64,000 nt of DNA, from assembly GCF_050908995.1 (NCBI RefSeq), contig NC_135120.1:3857433-3921432 (forward strand). The letters run 5' to 3'. Both the position numbers and the translations under genes were made by a program. This DNA comes from Andrena cerasifolii (Eukaryota; Arthropoda; Insecta; Hymenoptera; Andrenidae). The notes beneath the pieces were generated by a model. It searched no databases, was not told the DNA's origin, and was given only the letters and a program-made list of their open reading frames with translations. Of this stretch, positions 33,475 to 46,429 are shown in pieces; position 1 is the stretch's first letter, and the number at the start of each line of letters is the position of its first letter.

Positions 33475-34710
33475 CAAGGGGAGGACACCATGTGGTAGAC
33501 ACTGATTTTGATGAGTCTTGGCACGATGGATCTATGTCGAAAATAAGTAAATAGGTGCCCGAGCGTTTCTGTCAATAGGCCTTAATAATAAAGATATTTA
33601 CATGTAAATTATTAAAAATTTCATAGTGGCCGTGGGGTTTTAGTGGGTAAAAACCGCACACTACCCTGTCGCCCGCGGGGAATTCCCTTCTGGAGGCGTC
33701 GGAGTGCCTTTATAATTTTTTTTTATAAAGTTTTACTTTATAAATTTTGTTTTTTAACTTGGGGAAATCTTCAAAAGGCACCCCAACTCCTTCAGAGGGG
33801 AATCCCCCGGGGGTGCCAGGGTAGTGTGGGATTTTTACCCACTAAAACCCCACGGCCATTATGAAATTTTTAATAATTTCCATATAAATATCTCTATTAT
33901 TAAGGCCAATTTGCAGAAACGCTCGGACACCTATTTACATATTTTCGACATACATCTATCGTGCCAAGGCTAGGGATGTGCGGGTAATCAAATGTGTCGG
34001 GTACCCGAGCGGTCGGGTCGGGTCGAGTCGAGTAAAGTCGGGCGGGCTCGGACGGGGGCCCGGGACAGACGGGCCCACGGGTAGTCCGACTGTGTCGGGT
34101 AGCTCGATTATTTCGTGTAATGCGATGTTTGACAAGTTGATATACGTATTCAGCGTTTTTAAACAACCGAGTACTCGACAAGCATGTACAAAACTCTTTA
34201 CCTATATGAAACTTCAGAATACGATAATTTTCACGTGAAAAAATAATGCTTCTAACGGATTTGTTCAAAATCCTCCTTAAGTAAAAATTCAACTTATGCA
34301 TCTTATACAAAATTAATATACAGATTGTATCAAATGAAGTTCATTTTGAATAAACCCGTTAGAAGCATTATTTTTTCACGGGAAAATTATCTTATTCTAA
34401 AGTTTCATATAGGTAAAGATTTTGTACATGCTTGTCGAGTACTCAGTTGTTTAAAGAAGCTGAATACGTATATCAACTTATCAAACACCGCATTGCCCGA
34501 AATAATCGAGCTACCCGACACGATCGCGCTACCCGAAGTAATCGGGCTACACGACACAGTCGGACTACCCGTAGGCCCATCTGTCCCGGGCCCCCCTCCG
34601 AGCCCGCCCGACTTTGATCGACCCGACCCGAGCCCGAAAAGTCGGGTACCTGCACACCTCTAGCCAAGGCTCATCAAAATCGTTGTCTACCACATGGTGT
34701 CCTCCCCTTG
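33475..34710. mobile_element. CAAGGG-class foldback element C3
   Basis: Left end caaggggaggacaccatg, right end catggtgtcctccccttg, with TAA duplicated (33472-33474 and 34711-34713). Same family as C2, including the tttttataaa centre at 33715-33745. Its right arm is interrupted by the hAT at 33971. Confidence 0.9.
33971..34662. mobile_element. hAT-type CGGGT-rich foldback element
   Basis: Termini tagggatgtgcgggta and tacctgcacaccteta-class end (tacctgcacacctcta) are inverted. The 8-bp duplication GCCAAGGC is perfect (33963-33970 and 34663-34670). The uninterrupted host sequence is visible in C2 at 28731. Subterminal blocks consist of repeated CGGGT/ACCCG words. The inner arms contain cttatgcatctt and cgtgaaaaaataatgcttct. 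Non-coding; the 112-136 codon frames are composition artefacts. Confidence 0.9.
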
Positions 34711-35028
34711 TAAGTGTCATATAAACCGGACTATTTTTAACGAAGCTAATTTTACATTGTGCAAATCAATTTTTCATATAATTTCCTTAATTATGGTCCA
34801 AATTATGGTGAATATTTTTGGGGTCATTCTCATCGGGAAAACATAAGGAATCGATTGACGCCACTTTCTCAAAGATCTGATGAGAAATGCAGTAGTCAAA
34901 ATTCCTAAATGCTTAGTGCGCAACATTGTATGCCGCTGGTCTCGACGTCGAAGGCCCTGAAAATTAGCGAGGCGCGTGATTGCCGGTGGCACGGCCATTA
35001 ACAACTCTAGTTGGAGAATCACCCTGTA

Positions 35029-36182
<1,154 letters not shown>

Positions 36183-36183
36183 A

Positions 36184-36855
36184 TAAAAACGTAGTGTACA
36201 ATTGTTTGTGGGTAAACAAAGAAATAAGTCGATAATCTGTTTAAACGCCTTTATTATATACATCTTAAGTAGTTCCAAGCTATTTTTTTCTTTTCCTTTT
36301 TTCAAAATGGCACATTGAACGCTTTTTTCTCGGAACCACGTTCTTCAAATTGGCCAGAAGCACCCTTAGAACAAATTTTATTCGATTCACTTGAAATTTG
36401 TACAGTAGCTTCTTAACTACATTCTCCATCGAAGTACGTATCGATATTGTAAAATATTGTTTTTCTTAGAAATGGTAAGCATTTGAACATAAAATTCACT
36501 CTCTAGCTCCATTCATCCACGTCCAGCACCATTTTCAACTAAAAAATTGTTCACAACTTTAAAAGTTTTCAACAAATCGTAAAATCGGTACGTACTTTGC
36601 TGCAGAATGTAATTTAGAAGCTACTGTAAAAATTTCAAGTGAATCGAATAAAATTTGTTTTAATGGTACTGCTGGCTAATTTGAAAAATTGAGTCCGAGA
36701 AAAATGTATTTAAAAAAAGTGCCATTTTGAAAAAAAGAAAAGAAAAAAATAGCTAGAAACTATTTAAGATGTGTGTAATAAAGGCGTTTAAACAGATTAT
36801 CGACTTATTTCTTTGTTTACCCACAAATAATTGTCAAAGGTACACTACGTTTTTA
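36184..36855. mobile_element. Foldback element with TAAAAACGTAGTGTAC ends
   Basis: Left end taaaaacgtagtgtac, right end gtacactacgttttta. Arms of over 200 bp include cgataatctgtttaaacgcc and its complement, and aatttcaagtgaatcgaata in the right arm against the left. A degenerate form of the AAACGCGTTTTTCTCGAA word is at 36316 (tgaacgcttttttctcgg) and its complement near 36695. Confidence 0.8.
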
Positions 36856-36865
36856 TGCCGCTATA

Positions 36866-37131
36866 CAGGGTCATCCGTTAAAACTGCAACCTACACGCGC
36901 GTGCGCGGACGAAAGTGGCAACACTGCCTCACGGACGCATTCCACTACAACCATTCACCGGCTCGGCTTTCGGAGGGTTGCCAGCGACCGCTGGACAGCA
37001 GCTGGCCCGAACTTCAAAAATTTTAGGATGGTCTCTTTCAAATTAACCACAAGTGGAATGCGACCGTGAGGCGGTGTTGCCATTTCGTCTCTTCGCGCGC
37101 GCGTAGGTTGCAGTTTTAACGGATGACCCTG
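36866..37131. mobile_element. TA-flanked palindromic MITE, CAGGGTCATCCG ends
   Basis: Left cagggtcatccgttaaaact, right agttttaacggatgaccctg, TA duplicated (36864-36865, 37132-37133). Arms contain caacactgcctcacgg and ccgtgaggcggtgttg. A half copy lies at 38095-38282. Confidence 0.88.
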
Positions 37132-37133
37132 TA

Positions 37134-37535
37134 GTGGTGTTACCTTTAAAACCCCATTGATGAGGTTTTACCCTCCCCCAGCCCCAAAAGGCGAGGTCTT
37201 AGTTTCTTTTCATAAAGAATAAGAGTTTTCATTAACTTCAATTTAGGTCTGGTCCGAAACTACAGATTTTGTGAACATGCTTGAATTTGATTTGAATCGA
37301 TTGGAATCTCCGTTCTTGAGTTATCACTGCAAAACAAAGAAACTTTTTTAAAAAGCCCCATTAATGATCTATCTGTAGCGTTATATATAATGCATATTAT
37401 TGACTAAACAAACACATTTTTTAAAGCTTATGATGTTAACAAACTTCATACCAAAGAACAAGTCTCAGTTTCAATTTGTTTGTAATATTGAAATAGAACT
37501 ACTTTATTTTAGACAGGAACGACTGCCTAGTACCA
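37134..37535 (+). other. AdSS intronic sequence, no element recognised
   Basis: AT-rich with no gene or repeat seen. Confidence 0.5.
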
Positions 37536-37907
37536 TTAAGGAGGTTCAATACCTGAGCAAAAATGATGAGAAATCTTTGAAAAGTATTTTTATCTAATAT
37601 TCAAAGTATAGTCCGCATTGTGTCAAATTTCAAATGGACGCAAAGCGACGTTGCCGCATTTTACTATTTTATGCTACTTTTAATGAAAATATTGTGTTTC
37701 TAGCTGCATTAAACATACTTTTTGCTTAATTGAATTCGAAAACAAAATGTGAAGTAATAGTTTTATTAGGAATAGACATGTAAATAACATTTTTATCTAC
37801 ATAATTTTTTATTATCTACGATTGGTATCACTGCAGGGCTCTCTGTATAAGCATAGACTTACCCCTCTCGCCGCCTGCCCCGCAAGTAAGGTATCGAACC
37901 TCCTTAA
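37536..37907. mobile_element. TTAA element E11
   Basis: Starts ttaaggaggttcaatacc and ends ggtatcgaacctccttaa, so the TIR is 18 bp with one mismatch. The interior is not palindromic. Confidence 0.82.
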
Positions 37908-37929
37908 TGTAGTTGTTTTTGTTAGCAAA

Positions 37930-38282
37930 ATCTGTCCAGAGGCTTTTTTTGTACTTCTGGATGACCTACAAGGTTCAGATCTAGCATGAAGTTTCCTGGG
38001 TACCCAAAGATGCGGTAAAAAATATAAAACTTGGAAAATTAAAAAATGGGTAGTACCTGTGGCCTAAAACAGGTATTATGTGCAATGTAGTAGTTGCTAA
38101 AAAGACCATCCTAAAATTTTCAAATTTTCGAAGCTTGGGCATCACTGCTGTCCAGTGGTCGCTGGCAGCCCTCCGAACGCCGGGCCGGTGAATAGTTGTA
38201 GTAGTGGAATGCGTCCGTGAGGCGGTGTTGCCATTTTCGTCTGTTCGCGCGCGCGTAGGTTGCAGTTTCAACGGATGACCCT
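37930..38282. repeat. Dispersed repeat plus half copy of the CAGGGTCATCCG MITE
   Basis: 37930-38085 is the complement of 17305-17470. 38095-38282 is one arm of the MITE at 36866 (gtggtcgctggcagccctcc, gaggcggtgttgcc, gcaacggatgaccct-like end). Together they may be one chimeric insertion. Confidence 0.65.
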
Positions 38283-38890
38283 ATATACATAGTTTCTTTT
38301 TATTAGTAAAAAAGTGTTAATTAGACGTGCCTAGTTCCGCTGCGCAATTGAGTGCATGGTGTATTTTGAACACCATTCGAATTCGTAGCCAAAACATCTT
38401 TTGAATGTTAAATAAAATAAAATTCTAACAGTTATTAACAGTTTTTATTCAAAGTGCAGCTAGGGTGTTAGCGCATACATTGAAACCTTGGCATCTTTTC
38501 ATGGCATCCCTGATTCCGGTCAATCTGCTTAACTGAAATAAAAAGAATCAAAAAGATTCTTAAAATTTGGATGAGCTTGGCTATTGTAGGTAATAGAATG
38601 AAAGACAAAAAGCAACAATTAAAAAATGGCAGCACTTTGAGATTTGACTATCGATTTTTTAATGTTTTTCGTACATTTCGTGGATTAAAAAATTGAGAAA
38701 AAAGCATGATTTTTAATTAATTCTCTTAGGGCGAGAACGACGCACGCACTGAAGTTGCATACAAATCTTAAGATCTTAAGATAACTTAACAATTGTTTCA
38801 AAATGATCTGCCATCCCAGAACCATATACGGGACCTAGTTCTTGCAAAAAAATATTCTGCTCATCAGCTGATTTCTCTTCTCTATCAGCA
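38283..38890 (+). other. AdSS intronic sequence, nothing recognised
   Basis: No coding or repeat signal by eye. Confidence 0.5.
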
Positions 38891-40383
38891 ATAGGGTGGG
38901 CCGAAAAAATCAAATTTTCGAAACTCGAAACAGCCTAGTGCGGAAAAATTGCGTTTGGGGAACGCAAATGGAGGCAATTTTTTTTGGAAATTGGTCAACA
39001 TTTGACCGGGTCCAAACGGGCTAAAAGATTTTAATTTTTTACCAAGTTTCGCGACTTTTGTAAATTTTCATAAAATTTGCATTTTTCACAGTTGAACAAC
39101 ACAAAATATTAGTTAAGCACATGAACACGTGAAATAGTGTTTTATATATTGTCGCGAAGCGGAGTATCTACGTGTTTCTATTTTGAAACGTAACGCGGCT
39201 GTAGTGAAAGAGGAACATATTTCATTGATTCAAGAGCCGTTTCAACAGTCTATTTGATCTGTGACACTCAATAGTGACTTCTTACAGATTTTTGTGCGCT
39301 GAAAACGAATCCGAAAACCGTTTGTCGCCATCACTCTCTGTTTTCGAGGAATTCGGTTTTGAAAAAAAAAAGCAAATTTTCAAATTTGGACATTTTTTGA
39401 GTTCAATCAGTAATAGTTATTCGGTTGCTTGTTCCGCCAAATTATTCTATGAACTCTTCCGAATACAACGATATAAGTTATTACTGCATTATGAACATTT
39501 AAATATGTTTAACCCATGATCGAAGGGAAAAGAACACCCAAAATGCACCCATTTTTGCAGATATCTTTAAATTTATTTCCATAACTAAGGGTCTACGAGA
39601 AAATTTGACAACTCCACGCGATGCAGCAGACATTTTTTCTTCGGAAAACACCAGCAAAAGTGATAAGTCACGTTTTGTTTTCAATACCGTAGCGAAAGAG
39701 TTTGGCAAATCGTGCGGCGCCGACAGTGGTAGTCGCGCGCGTTTAGCGATTCTGTCGCTGAGCGGCAGTGGGTAGGTCCGCCGCTGTTGGCTTCTAATAT
39801 TGAAAACAAAACGTGTCTTACCACTTTTGTTGATGGCTTCCGGGAGAAGCGTTGTGTTTGCGAGGGTTTATAGAATAATTTGGCGGAACAAGCAACCGAA
39901 TAACTATTACTATTTGAACTCAAAAGATGTCCAAAGTTGAAATTTTTTTTTTAAGCCGAATTTCTCAAAAACAGAGAGTGATGGCGACAAACGGTTTGCG
40001 GATTCGTTTTCAGCGCACGAAAATCTATAAGCAATGGCTATTGAGTGTTATAGATCAAACAGACTGCTGAATCGGCTCTTGAATCAATGAAATACGTTCC
40101 TCTTTCACTACAGCCGCGTTACGTTTCAAAATAGAAACAGGTAGATACGCTTCGCGACAATATATAAAACATTATTTCACGTGTTTATGTTCTTAACTAA
40201 TATTTTGTGATGCTCAACTGTGAAATATGCAAATTTTATGTAAATATACAGAAGTCGCGAAACTTGGTAAAAAATTAAAAACTTTGGACCCGGGCAAGTG
40301 CTTCAGTTGTGTTCCCAAATGCAACTTTTCCGCACTAGGCTGTTTCGAGTTTCGAAAATTTGATTTTTTCGGCCCACCCTATT
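38891..40383. mobile_element. 1.5-kb foldback element, uninterrupted relative of 19290-22090
   Basis: Left end atagggtgggccgaaaaaat, right end attttttcggcccaccctat-like (gattttttcggcccaccct). Arms run almost to the centre near 39640 and include aaaccgtttgtcgccatca and its complement, and aagagccgtttcaacagtc. The inner arms (39270-40060) match the arms of the split element at 19290 and 21606. No coding sequence. Confidence 0.82.
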
Positions 40384-40495
40384 GAGCATAGCGTATAGAA
40401 CTCTGTCAAGAGCATCCAGAACCACTCCAGAATCGGTAGTGGCCGAGCTCACTGCAGAAACGCATATATATAACCACATACCATATAGATATATA

Positions 40496-41397
40496 CAGGG
40501 ATGTGTGGATACCCGACATTCCGGCTCGGGACGGGTCGGAAACTTTCGGGCGGGATCGGGCGGGATAGGGCGGGATCCCGAGACTCGATTTGGGCTACAA
40601 GCATGACCGCCATGAGCGGGCAATTTGATTTCAGGTCGGCTCGGCAAAACTCGGAGACGGAAAGGATTATGTATATCATTTATATCACTACCAGTGATAA
40701 GTTTTTACCTTTTTATCTCCTGTTGAATCATAATTTGTATCTTATTATTCATTTACATATATATTTTCATTGCTACCAAATAGTCTGTGAATACTGAATA
40801 TGTCAATATACGTAGTTAAATAAATACCATATTCAAAACTTGGGAGTACGACTATTTTTTGTCCATGTTCAGAACTTGGGAGGAAGACTATTTTTAGTTC
40901 GACAATATTTTAAAATCTTAATAAAATAACATTTATTAAAATAATATTAATAGTATTTTATTAAATGTATTATTTTATACGTCTTATTTAAGTAAGTAGA
41001 TGGACATATCCAGTATTCACGGACTAATAGGTAGCAATGAAAATACATATATATGTAAATGAATAAGAGATACAAATTATGATTCAACAGGAGACAGAAA
41101 GGTAAAAACTTATCACTGGTATTGATATAAATGATACATAATTCTTTTCGTCTCGGTTTCTTGTTAATAGCTGGCTTTCGAGCCGATCGCGTCCGAGTTT
41201 TGCCGAGCCGACCTGAAATTAAATTGCCCGCTCATGGCGTTCATGCTTATAGCCCAAATCGAGTCTCGGGATCCCAAAAATTACGGCATCTGGAGCAATA
41301 TGAAAGTATCGGGACCCTGCCCGAAATCCCGCCCGAAATTTTCCGACCCATCCCGAGGGCCGGAAACCCGAACCTCGGGACGGTCCGCACACTCCTA
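40496..41397. mobile_element. hAT-like foldback, CCCGA-rich ends
   Basis: Left end cagggatgtgtggataccc, right end (outward) taggagtgtgcggaccgtc. Arms are paired (gagccgacctgaaattaaat against atttgatttcaggtcggctc; cagtgataagtttttacc on both sides). Target duplication uncertain: gatatata against gataccac. Related to 33971-34662 in end sequence and to 22760-22960. Confidence 0.72.
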
Positions 41398-42285
41398 GAT
41401 ACCACTTAGCATAGATACAAAAAACAAAGAAAACAAAAACATAAAACCATATATAATCTAGCTGTGAGAAATATTAACTTATTAACTTATTATCGTTATT
41501 ACGATTAAGTGTTGTTCAATAAAAGTCATTGTTAAGTTTAAAAGTTTGGATTTTAATCCATTACTCTGAACCAACGTACCCCCACCTACCCTATACTCGA
41601 GGGGACGCCGCTCTCCTCTCGAGAACCTGCAACAATCAGTTGTCCCCTGGTAACTGGACGTTACACCCCGGTCAGTAACGGGCAATAGTATGCATGGGGG
41701 CTTTGGGAATATAACGGACATGCATTTCCGGCGCTTGCCATCTTCTCAGCAAAGCACTGTACAGTTTTCGACATCTGAGGTTCACGCTGAGGTAAGAGGA
41801 ATGCGTTGCGATTTGCGTAGGCCCGCACTTCTCAACTACTGTTCTGCGGGACCCTAGGGTTCCGCGATATGATGGTTCCCGAAAGTTGTTGGAAGACTTC
41901 ATATAAACCTTCGAATAAAGGTAGAGATACGGATGAAAACTTTATTCGGCGCTACGAATGAAACTCTCTTCGAATAAAAAAATTATCTTTATTCGTCGCA
42001 TAAATTCTCATCGATTAAACTTAATTATTTATTGTTCTTCGATTAATGTCGACTTGGATTATTCTAGCTTCGAATAACGAATAAATTTTGTTTATCTTAC
42101 ATTCATTATTTGAAATTGTTATTTAGATAAAGATTTGGCCTAGTTTTGCCTGGAACACCTGCCTCCCTCGATAGTAGACGCAATTAGGCTTGACGTCTCC
42201 GTTAGCTAACCACGCATTACTGTATTTTTGATCATCACATACTGTAAGATTCTTTAGCGTCATTTTTGTAATTGATATTTTTCAG
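41398..42285 (+). other. AdSS intron 3' part with a CGAATAA cluster
   Basis: At 41912-42084 the word CGAATAA or its complement occurs six times (41912, 41942, 41971, 41989, 42071, 42078), with two CGATTAA variants. An AATAAA and a GC-rich block (41570-41670) could be a worn LTR. The acceptor of the next exon is atatttttcag. Confidence 0.5.
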
Positions 42286-42649
42286 GAAATGGAGTAGTAA
42301 TACATCTACCAGGTCTCTTTGAAGAATTAGAAAGTAATGAAGCCAAAGGTTTGAAAAACTGGCAGGACAGATTGATAATTTCTGATCGTGCGCACATAGT
42401 TTTTGATTTGCACCAACAAGTTGATGGTCTTCAAGAACTGGAAAAAGGTACGCAATCTCTTGGCACTACTAAAAAGGGAATCGGACCAACGTATTCCAGC
42501 AAAGCTGCCAGAAATGGACTTAGAATTGGCGATCTTCTTGGAAATTATGATAAATTCTCACAAAAGTTCGATACATTGGTGACGTCGTATCAGAAAATGT
42601 TTCCCGCGCTTCAGGTTGATGTGAAGGCAGAACTTCAACGATATAAAGA
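42286..42649 (+). CDS. AdSS: Adenylosuccinate synthetase, internal exon (HLPGLFEE...[10 protein letters not shown])
   Basis: Encodes [60 protein letters not shown] and RIGDLL, ending ...AELQRYKE. The SDRAH segment and the [13 protein letters not shown] loop bind IMP in the family; the Arg of KAAR.G contacts the nucleotide across the dimer. It begins after ttcag and ends at AAAGA/gtgcgt, phase 2, joining the exon at 56717 to read YKEYAERIRP. The frame is open throughout. The following intron is 14067 bp and contains the Helitrons and the copia element. Confidence 0.97.
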
Positions 42650-42851
42650 GTGCGTATTTCTATATTATTTACCTTCAACGGCGTTTAAAATTAAATGCAA
42701 TTATTAATGTAGTGTAGAAGATAACATTCATCTTAGAATTTAATAATTTGCTTTTAAATAGATTCCAGCTAGAATATAAACAATATCAGCTTTAGAATTT
42801 CAGCGTCCTTGCGTAAAAGTTTTCATACCTCCCTTTCAGAATAATAAAATA

Positions 42852-43895
42852 CTAGCGACCCCCCTCTCGGCCTCGCCCGAGATATTAGCGTGACTAATTC
42901 ATGTTTATTAGAATTGATATCTTTTAAGGAAATTAAGTATTTTGAAAAAAGCTTGATTTCTTCGTAATATTTTGGAGAAAATAACATTCTTGGTATAATG
43001 ATTTTCTGACATTAGGATGAATTGTTGTTGCTCATCACTTACCGGAGCAATGATGGCAAATATTATCCTTCGCTCCTATTTGAACTTCTCCTAGGTTAAC
43101 ATACCTAGTTAATTCCTGGATCATAATTCAATGCAAACCTTCCGGTAACATTCACTCTTATAAGTCCAGGATTTACTAGTGTATCTTAATATATAAAGCA
43201 GAAACTGCTTGTGTCTTTGTCTGCCGCCTAAAAACATTCGAACGGTAAACTCAACGGGGTCACGAAATTTCTCCCAGCTCATTATACCTATCTAATCCAG
43301 ATGAACGTGTCTATTTTCACAAAAAGATAAATAAATAAAAAAAAAACAATTTTTTATAAAATCACAATCTAAATTTCGGGTGAAAGCTGAGTAGTAAAAG
43401 CTAGTATTGCATACGTCGAGCAGGTGTGGAGGATCTTAACAAATTTGATCGCACTCGGGGCATAGTAACATCCACACGGGATACACATAAATCCGCAACG
43501 AAAACACGGGGTACGCATAAATCAGTACGATCATTCTAATATATATGTACGCGGTAAACCACTTCTCTAGCGAGAAAGCGCACGAAAAGCTTTGCCATCT
43601 GGTGGTGACATCACGGTACTGCTGCGGGCGAGGTATCGCGCGGGCCGAATATGCGCATGCGCGTGCGAAGTAGACTCGTATACACGGGTCACGTGATCTG
43701 CAAAACAGCCGTACACATGAAATGTTTACACATAAATTACATGTTAATAACGCGTTTCTGAGACATGCTACATAGCTTATTTCCATCTTAAAGTATGCAC
43801 GAATAACGTGTTAAAATTTTAGGAAGATCGGTTCAATAGGTCTTGAGTGTTGCGCGAACATAAAAATCGGCTCTCTCTTTATATAATAGTATCGA
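42852..43895 (-). mobile_element. Non-autonomous Helitron
   Basis: On the - strand it starts TCGATACTATTATATAAAG (43895) and ends with the hairpin ctcgggcgaggccgag followed by GGGGTCGCTAG at 42852, with host A before and T after, as Helitrons show. A shared 3' end is at 29911. It contains the smaller Helitron 43184-43404. No Rep/helicase coding seen. Confidence 0.75.
43184..43404 (+). mobile_element. Short Helitron-like element, 221 bp, nested
   Basis: Starts A/TCTTAATATATAAAGCAG and ends aaaagCTAG/T. The 3' hairpin is weak (tttcgggtgaaagct). The body has the cgaacggtaaactcaacgg block typical of such short arthropod elements. The start and end rules fit, but the poor hairpin lowers confidence. 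Confidence 0.6.
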
Positions 43896-43915
43896 TTTAA
43901 TATTGTTTATATTCA

Positions 43916-45004
43916 CAGGGAACATTCCCGCCCGAAATTTTTGCTTTTAATGAAACTTCGTGTGAAGTCTGCAAGCACCAATATTTTTTTATAGTAATTG
44001 TGCATAAAAGGGTACACCTCATTGATTTCGATGACCTTGAAATATGTTGTTGGGGGCATGATTCTGAATAAATTTTCCTATACATGTTACCGCCGCTCGG
44101 CTTTAGTTTTCAAGATATTCGCAAAAAGCTTTAGATAAACATAGGTTAAGAATACACTTTATTATGGGTGGAAAAATTACGTAAAATAATAACCATGGAT
44201 TGGTTTGAGCTAGGACACAGCTCTTGTCAGGTAAGCAAACCCCCAGTGGTCCCACTCACCAAGTTACCAATATTCGAATAGAGTACTTCAGTACATGCAG
44301 TATGTCACGACGTGAGCAAGCACGCATAAATCGGTAGTTGGTTGGAATTAGATTGGTTTAGCGGTGAACTTTTGAGAGATATAAGATACGAAATATGTTT
44401 CAGAAATGGGTGGTCGTGGGGATGTATCTGAACCAGCAACTCGAGTTTCGAGAGTATGCTTCTGAAACACATTTTTTAAAATTAAATTTCACAAAAGTTT
44501 GCGGCCTCCCTCCAGGGGGGGGGGCTAAACCACTGTATTCCCAATCAATTACCCATCAGAGTTTTTTTGGAATATCTCAAAAACTTCATCAGCTTCATCA
44601 TTTGTTTTGTTTACGACCGTCGCGATGTATTTATGGAAACAATAGATAAGCGATGGTTCCATGCTAACGCATACGCTGCCACGGATGTGTAGGTAATAGG
44701 GTAGGTATGCGCAGATTTCATTGGAGTACCACCATTGGAGTAGCACCAATTTTTTTGTGAATAATCTGGGAATCTAAGGCCGAGCGGCGGTAATATGTAT
44801 AGGGAAAAGTTATTCGGAATGTTGAGTTTTACAACATATTTAAATTTCATACAAATTGGTGAGGTGTACCCTTTTATGCATAATTATATAACTGTGTAAT
44901 AGGGCAAGATAGAACAAAATTTTAAATATAAAAATTTTCAGTTTAATTGTTTTTTCACGAAGTTTCATTAAAATCAAAATTTTCGGTTTGAGAATGTTGC
45001 CTTG
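43916..45004. mobile_element. CAAGGG-class foldback element C4
   Basis: Left end cagggaacattcccgcccg, right end gagaatgttgccttg. TCA duplicated (43913-43915, 45005-45007). Arms contain aatgaaacttcgtg with cacgaagtttcatt and the module ccgctcggctttagttttca (44093) with its complement near 44775. It inserted next to the Helitron 5' end. Confidence 0.82.
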
Positions 45005-45283
45005 TCAGTATTTACAGAGAATAACATTCAAGTGTTACACACTGATTTTGATGAAGCTTATGTAGGAAATAGATCTTGAAAAAATATTTGACACATATTT
45101 ATTTTATTGACAGTCGTCCATATCTAAGGACTGGAATCAGACTTCAAAGTTCGGGGTAAAAAACCTGTTTGCCCATATCGTGCAAATCGGGAAAGTATGC
45201 GGTGTAGAACAAAAATAATGTATTTCGTAATAACAAATTCGGCCACGCAAGTTGACTAGTAACATGCCAATTTGATTAACCAA
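45005..45283 (+). other. AdSS intronic sequence between C4 and copia
   Basis: No feature recognised. Confidence 0.5.
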
Positions 45284-45470
45284 TGTTAAATCTGAAATGA
45301 ATAAGTATATTTAGAATATAAGTGTTAAAGTAATACATGGATAATATAAAGATAATAATCAGAAGAACAATGCTTAGTGGCTCGATAACCATCACGCTGC
45401 GAAAGATTGCGAATCAATATACACCGGAAGCCGACTACACAGCGCCGCCTATTGTCACGAATCTGCATCA
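45284..45470 (-). repeat. copia 3' LTR
   Basis: 187 bp, TGATGCAGATTC...ATTTAACA when read on the - strand (TG..CA). It differs from the 5' LTR at roughly 15-18 positions by eye, so the insertion is not recent. Confidence 0.9.
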
Positions 45471-45482
45471 ATCCCCCACGTT
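45471..45482 (-). other. copia polypurine tract
   Basis: The - strand reads ACGTGGGGGAT immediately before the 3' LTR, in the place expected for plus-strand priming. Confidence 0.7.
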
Positions 45483-45494
45483 CGCGACATAATT

Positions 45495-46145
45495 TTAAAT
45501 TCGGTCTATCCCCTTTAATCCTATTATTGTTACGCAGTCTTCATGTTTTCTAGGATTCAATCCCCTGGTCAGAACGTCTGCTGGGTTCTCGTTTGTTGAG
45601 ACATATAATATTTTCATCAGGCGTTCCCGAAACTTCTTCCTCACAATATGATAGGATATGTCTATGTGCCTTGACCTTGTATTGTCGATGTTGTTGATAG
45701 ATAAATCTATTGCCGCCCTGTTATCGCAAAATAATTGAATTCCTGTAAAACAATTCGACAAATTAAGTTCGCCTAATACCATATTGAGCCACATAATATC
45801 TTTGACTCCATGTGACATTGCCACATATTCCGCCTCCATTGTTGAAGTTGAGATACATTTCTGCTTGGCCGATCTCTACTCAACTACATTACCTGCTTCC
45901 TTCATAATCAGACCTGAGAATGAATGTCTGTCATCCAGATCGGTTCCCCAATCTACGTCGCTATATACATCGATATTTTTATTTCCACTACTCTTGTACT
46001 TTATGTCATAGTCCATCGTCCTGCTTAGATATCTTAGTACATGTTTGACTTGGTCCCGGTGTTGTCTACCTGGGTTGACATTGTATTGCGACAATTTCGT
46101 CACAACGAATAGTATGTCTGGTCTAGTGTAAACTGCTAAATGCAT
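45495..46145 (-). pseudogene. copia RNase H region
   Basis: Contains LAVYTRPDILFVVTKLSQYN and HVLRYLSRTMDYDIKY (46145-45990), then MEAEYVAMSHGVKDIMWL, IQLFCDNRAAIDLSIN, RSRHIDISYHIVR and NENPADVLTRGL. These are the conserved copia RNase H blocks, with EAEY and CDNRAA carrying catalytic acids and TK/TRGL near the end. A frameshift separates the two parts near 45880. Confidence 0.92.
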
Positions 46146-46429
46146 CAGCGATCCTATCGCCTCTCTCTATGGCACGTTGTACATCTCCCTTGCCTCTTCT
46201 TGGTTTCGTGGACTTATTTCCATTGATAGCCGGATTCCTGGCTCTAATGGTGTATTGGCTCCTCTACATTCTTCCATCCCATATTTCTTCGGGATTGATT
46301 TTATATAGGATATTTGCGTTAATTGCATGTGTCCTCTCACATCTCTTTCTACCTTAACCCCTAGTATAAACGAGACTTCACCTAAAATCTTTGATTTTGT
46401 ATTTTTGGGTGATCTTTTTAACTATTTTG

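Larger units (their letters stand above)
32938..35026. mobile_element. TA-flanked foldback element containing two nested elements
   Basis: Left end ccgggtgattctccagcta, right end tagttggagaatcaccctg, with TA duplicated at 32936-32937 and 35027-35028. Arms share caatcacgcgcctcgc with gcgaggcgcgtgattg and the ccataattaaggaaatt block. Inside the right arm region sits C3 (33475-34710), and inside C3 the hAT 33971-34662. A second inner palindrome (33205-33270 with 33400-33470) precedes C3. Confidence 0.8.

Noticed and set aside
33978..34663. Open frames of 61-136 codons within the CGGGT-rich hAT
   Set aside because: Same effect of simple-word composition on both strands inside a non-coding element.
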